Assembly (NCBI GenBank): GCA_003526375.1
Contig: DPDG01000060.1
Location: 51,265 to 115,264 of the forward strand
Reading direction: 5' to 3'
Origin: Lentisphaeria bacterium
GTDB lineage: Bacteria; Verrucomicrobiota; Lentisphaeria; Victivallales; UBA1829
Length of the DNA stretch: 64,000 bases
The translations under genes and the position numbers were made by a program. Each line of letters starts with the position of its first letter. Positions within the stretch are counted from its first letter, which is position 1. The notes beneath the pieces were generated by a model. That model ran no database searches. It was not told where the DNA came from and saw nothing but the letters and a program-made list of their open reading frames with translations. Shown here piece by piece: positions 62,186 through 64,000 of the stretch.

Positions 62186-63229
62186 ATGGATGAGAGTGCA
62201 GTCAAACAGGAGCCGGTGAACATGCCTGCCGGAACGGGTGCCGATGCAAAAGAATGGACGCGCCGCATTGTCTTTCTGACGGTTGCGGCGGCTTTTTTCG
62301 TGGTTCCGTGGGCGTGTCCGGTTCTGCGCAACTATGCTCCGGGCGTTGCCGTGATCGCCGGAGTGATTTTTGCCGTGACTTACGGGAATCCTTTTGCGTC
62401 CGTGACCGGTAAACTGACCTCCACTCTGCTCGGCGCTTCGATCGTCGGCATGGGATTCGGAATGAATCTTGTGGATGTGCTCCGTGCAGGGGCGAACGGG
62501 ATGATCTATACGGCGATCGGCATTACGCTTGGAATTGCGCTGGGGGTCTGGCTGGGGAAGCGTCTCGGACTCGCCCGCGATACGATGTATCTGGTGAGTG
62601 TCGGAACTTCGATCTGCGGCGGCAGTGCGATTGCGGCGGCGGCTCCGGTTCTGAAAGCCAAAGCGCATGATGTCGCGATTGCTTCGGCGACGGTCTTTAC
62701 CCTGAACGCGATTGCGCTTCTGATTTTTCCGCCGATCGGACACGCTCTCGGTATGAGTGAAGTTCAGTTCGGCTTCTGGTCCGCCCTCGGCATTCATGAC
62801 ACCAGCTCGGTCGTCGGCGCCTCAATGCAGTACGGACCGACGGCGCTTGAGGTCGGAACCACTGTGAAACTCGCCCGTGCGCTCTGGATTGTCCCCGTGA
62901 CGCTTTTTCTGTCCTGCTTTGTCGCGAACGCGACGGAAGGCGAAAAGCGGAAAATCAAGCTCAAAATTCCGTGGTTCATTCCCGGATTCATCGCGGCGGC
63001 GGCTCTTGTGACATGGATTCCGGTCACGGCTCCCGCGGGAGGCTTTCTGAAAGAGGTCTCGAAATATATGATGATTGTGACTCTGTTCCTGATCGGTGCG
63101 AACCTGAGTCGTGAAAAGCTGAAAGAACTCGGACTCAAACCTGTGGTGCATGGTGTGGTTCTCTGGATTGTCCTTGCAACTCTCTGGGGAGCGGCGATCC
63201 ATCTCGGCTGGGTTCATTGTGTAAAATGA
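62186..63229 (+). CDS. YeiH family membrane protein (putative sulfate exporter)
   Basis: The 347-residue protein has about 10 membrane helices and family motifs KLTSTLLGASIVGMGFGMNL, VGTSICGGSAIAAAAPV and GIHDTSSVVGASMQYG. The family (UPF0324) is tentatively linked to sulfate or sulfite-related export. The ATG follows AAAGGAACTTGGAGA. It is divergent from its probable LysR regulator. The substrate is not shown by the sequence. Confidence 0.88.
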   Translation: MDESAVKQEPVNMPAGTGADAKEWTRRIVFLTVAAAFFVVPWACPVLRNYAPGVAVIAGVIFAVTYGNPFASVTGKLTSTLLGASIVGMGFGMNLVDVLRAGANGMIYTAIGITLGIALGVWLGKRLGLARDTMYLVSVGTSICGGSAIAAAAPVLKAKAHDVAIASATVFTLNAIALLIFPPIGHALGMSEVQFGFWSALGIHDTSSVVGASMQYGPTALEVGTTVKLARALWIVPVTLFLSCFVANATEGEKRKIKLKIPWFIPGFIAAAALVTWIPVTAPAGGFLKEVSKYMMIVTLFLIGANLSREKLKELGLKPVVHGVVLWIVLATLWGAAIHLGWVHCVK

Positions 63230-63300
63230 GGTTTCAAGTTATAAGTTTCAAGTTATGAGTTTCAAGTCTCGGCTTCTTACTTGTAACCTGAAACTTATAG
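63230..63300. repeat. Short tandem and inverted repeats in convergent gap
   Basis: GTTTCAAGTTAT-type units occur three times in tandem (about 63231, 63245, 63259). An inverted copy at 63284-63298 pairs with 63241-63255 (15 bases, one mismatch). It may act as a weak bidirectional terminator between the converging genes. Confidence 0.45.
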
Positions 63301-63314
63301 CTACTTCGCAAAAA

Positions 63315-64000
63315 TCAGTTCAGCGCAACAAGAAACAGACCTGTCAGGATCAACGCCAGTCCCGCAATTTTCTGAAATGTCGCACGTTCCTTCAGAATCA
63401 GAATTCCCAGCAGCAGGCCGATCGGCAGGCTCAGTTGACGGAACGCCTGTATGTAACTCACATTTGTGACATATCCCATTGCGACCAGAACCAGCAGGTA
63501 GGCCAGTCCGGCGAAAAATCCCGCAAGATACGGCTGTGATTGAAGAAACAGTTTTCCTGAAAGGTGTTTTCTCTCCTCCGTTTTCAGAAACGAAACAAGA
63601 GAAAGCGAGGAGAAAACGACAAATTCCCGAATGCATGAGTATGCTCCCGCACTGCAGATGCGGCTTGCCTCCGGCGCAAAATTGATCATGCCGTGAATTC
63701 CGAAACTGTCAATCACCGTATATCCGGTCGTTGCCGCCGCGGCGAGAAGAATCCCGAACATACCTCTGCCTCTGTATGCGGAAAGAGAAAAATGGCGCAG
63801 AGAGGGAAGCGGCATCAGAATGCAGCCGGTGAAAATGATTGCCATTCCCGCCGATACAGTCAGCGTCAAAGGTTTTCCGAATCCGAAAATATTGGTGATC
63901 AGTGCCGTGAGCAACACCGGCAGAGCGCGCGCCATCGGATATGCCTGTGAAATATCCGCATAACGGTAAGCGTAGGAAAATCCGATGTCGCCGAGCATTC
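63315..64000 (-). CDS. EamA/DMT-family transporter, partial
   Basis: At least 227 residues are present; the 5' end lies beyond the window, since the frame has no clear start and the first half of the two-repeat EamA fold is incomplete. About eight membrane helices are visible. The motifs FSYAYRYADISQAYPMARALPVL and SYIQAFRQLSLPIGLLLGILILKERATFQKIAGLALILTG are typical of the second halves of EamA repeats. Substrate unknown. Confidence 0.85.
   Translation of the reverse strand, partial: MLGDIGFSYAYRYADISQAYPMARALPVLLTALITNIFGFGKPLTLTVSAGMAIIFTGCILMPLPSLRHFSLSAYRGRGMFGILLAAAATTGYTVIDSFGIHGMINFAPEASRICSAGAYSCIREFVVFSSLSLVSFLKTEERKHLSGKLFLQSQPYLAGFFAGLAYLLVLVAMGYVTNVSYIQAFRQLSLPIGLLLGILILKERATFQKIAGLALILTGLFLVALN

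Overview
The window reads as a chromosomal segment of a Gram-negative bacterium of the PVC group, most likely a gut-type Lentisphaerota (Victivallis-like) organism. This assignment is an inference. It rests on a prepilin-like protein with the H-X9-DG signature, several secreted polysaccharide-degrading enzymes, a GntR-type helix-turn-helix fused to an ABC solute-binding domain, an outer-membrane biogenesis pair (Skp-LpxD) and moderately GC-rich coding sequence. No rRNA genes, CRISPR arrays or transposases were seen.

Layout. 1-1793: truncated sugar-active enzyme whose 5' end abuts a cloverleaf-like repeat. 1948-5788: gyrB-recA with a clear promoter and terminator. 5807-10502: tightly packed operon of a TPR protein, ExbB-, ExbD- and TonB-like proteins and a small zinc-ribbon membrane protein. 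10522-13866: DUF4186 protein, CrcB fluoride channel, MFS transporter and endonuclease IV. 13944-20115: a 6.1-kb integrative element between two identical 89-bp repeats, each holding a complete tRNA-Ala(CGC). It carries a tyrosine integrase, a 28-aa membrane peptide, two unknown proteins, an AT-rich iteron region, a protein with polymerase-A-like palm motifs and a Bro-N protein. 20471-26234: IclR regulator, GH20 hexosaminidase, MurQ/GckR-like SIS protein and O-acetylhomoserine sulfhydrylase. 26393-31138: MarR-MFP-RND efflux operon. 31402-37189: zinc-ribbon protein, skp-lpxD, META lipoprotein, rpsO and pnp. 37334-46400: minus-strand polysaccharide locus headed by the GntR/solute-binding hybrid regulator, followed by a pseudopilin, a beta-helix protein, an M14-like deacylase and a broken SGNH/exo-rhamnogalacturonan-lyase chimera. 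46692-52361: second cloverleaf repeat, a 20-residue tandem-repeat zinc-ribbon protein, aroA, a GT-C membrane protein, a DeoR regulator and an orphan homing-endonuclease-associated-repeat protein. 52480-55318: yybP-ykoY riboswitch plus terminator controlling a P-type cation ATPase. 55350-64000: tilS, trxA, a Cas4/RecB-like nuclease-fold protein, sppA, a PfkB kinase, a membrane protein with a pseudopilin-like tail, a LysR/YeiH pair and a partial EamA transporter.

The least described parts are the compact element with its own polymerase-like protein and iterons, the two covarying cloverleaf repeats, and the regulator-pseudopilin-hydrolase operon. Family names come from motif recognition alone; no database search was possible.
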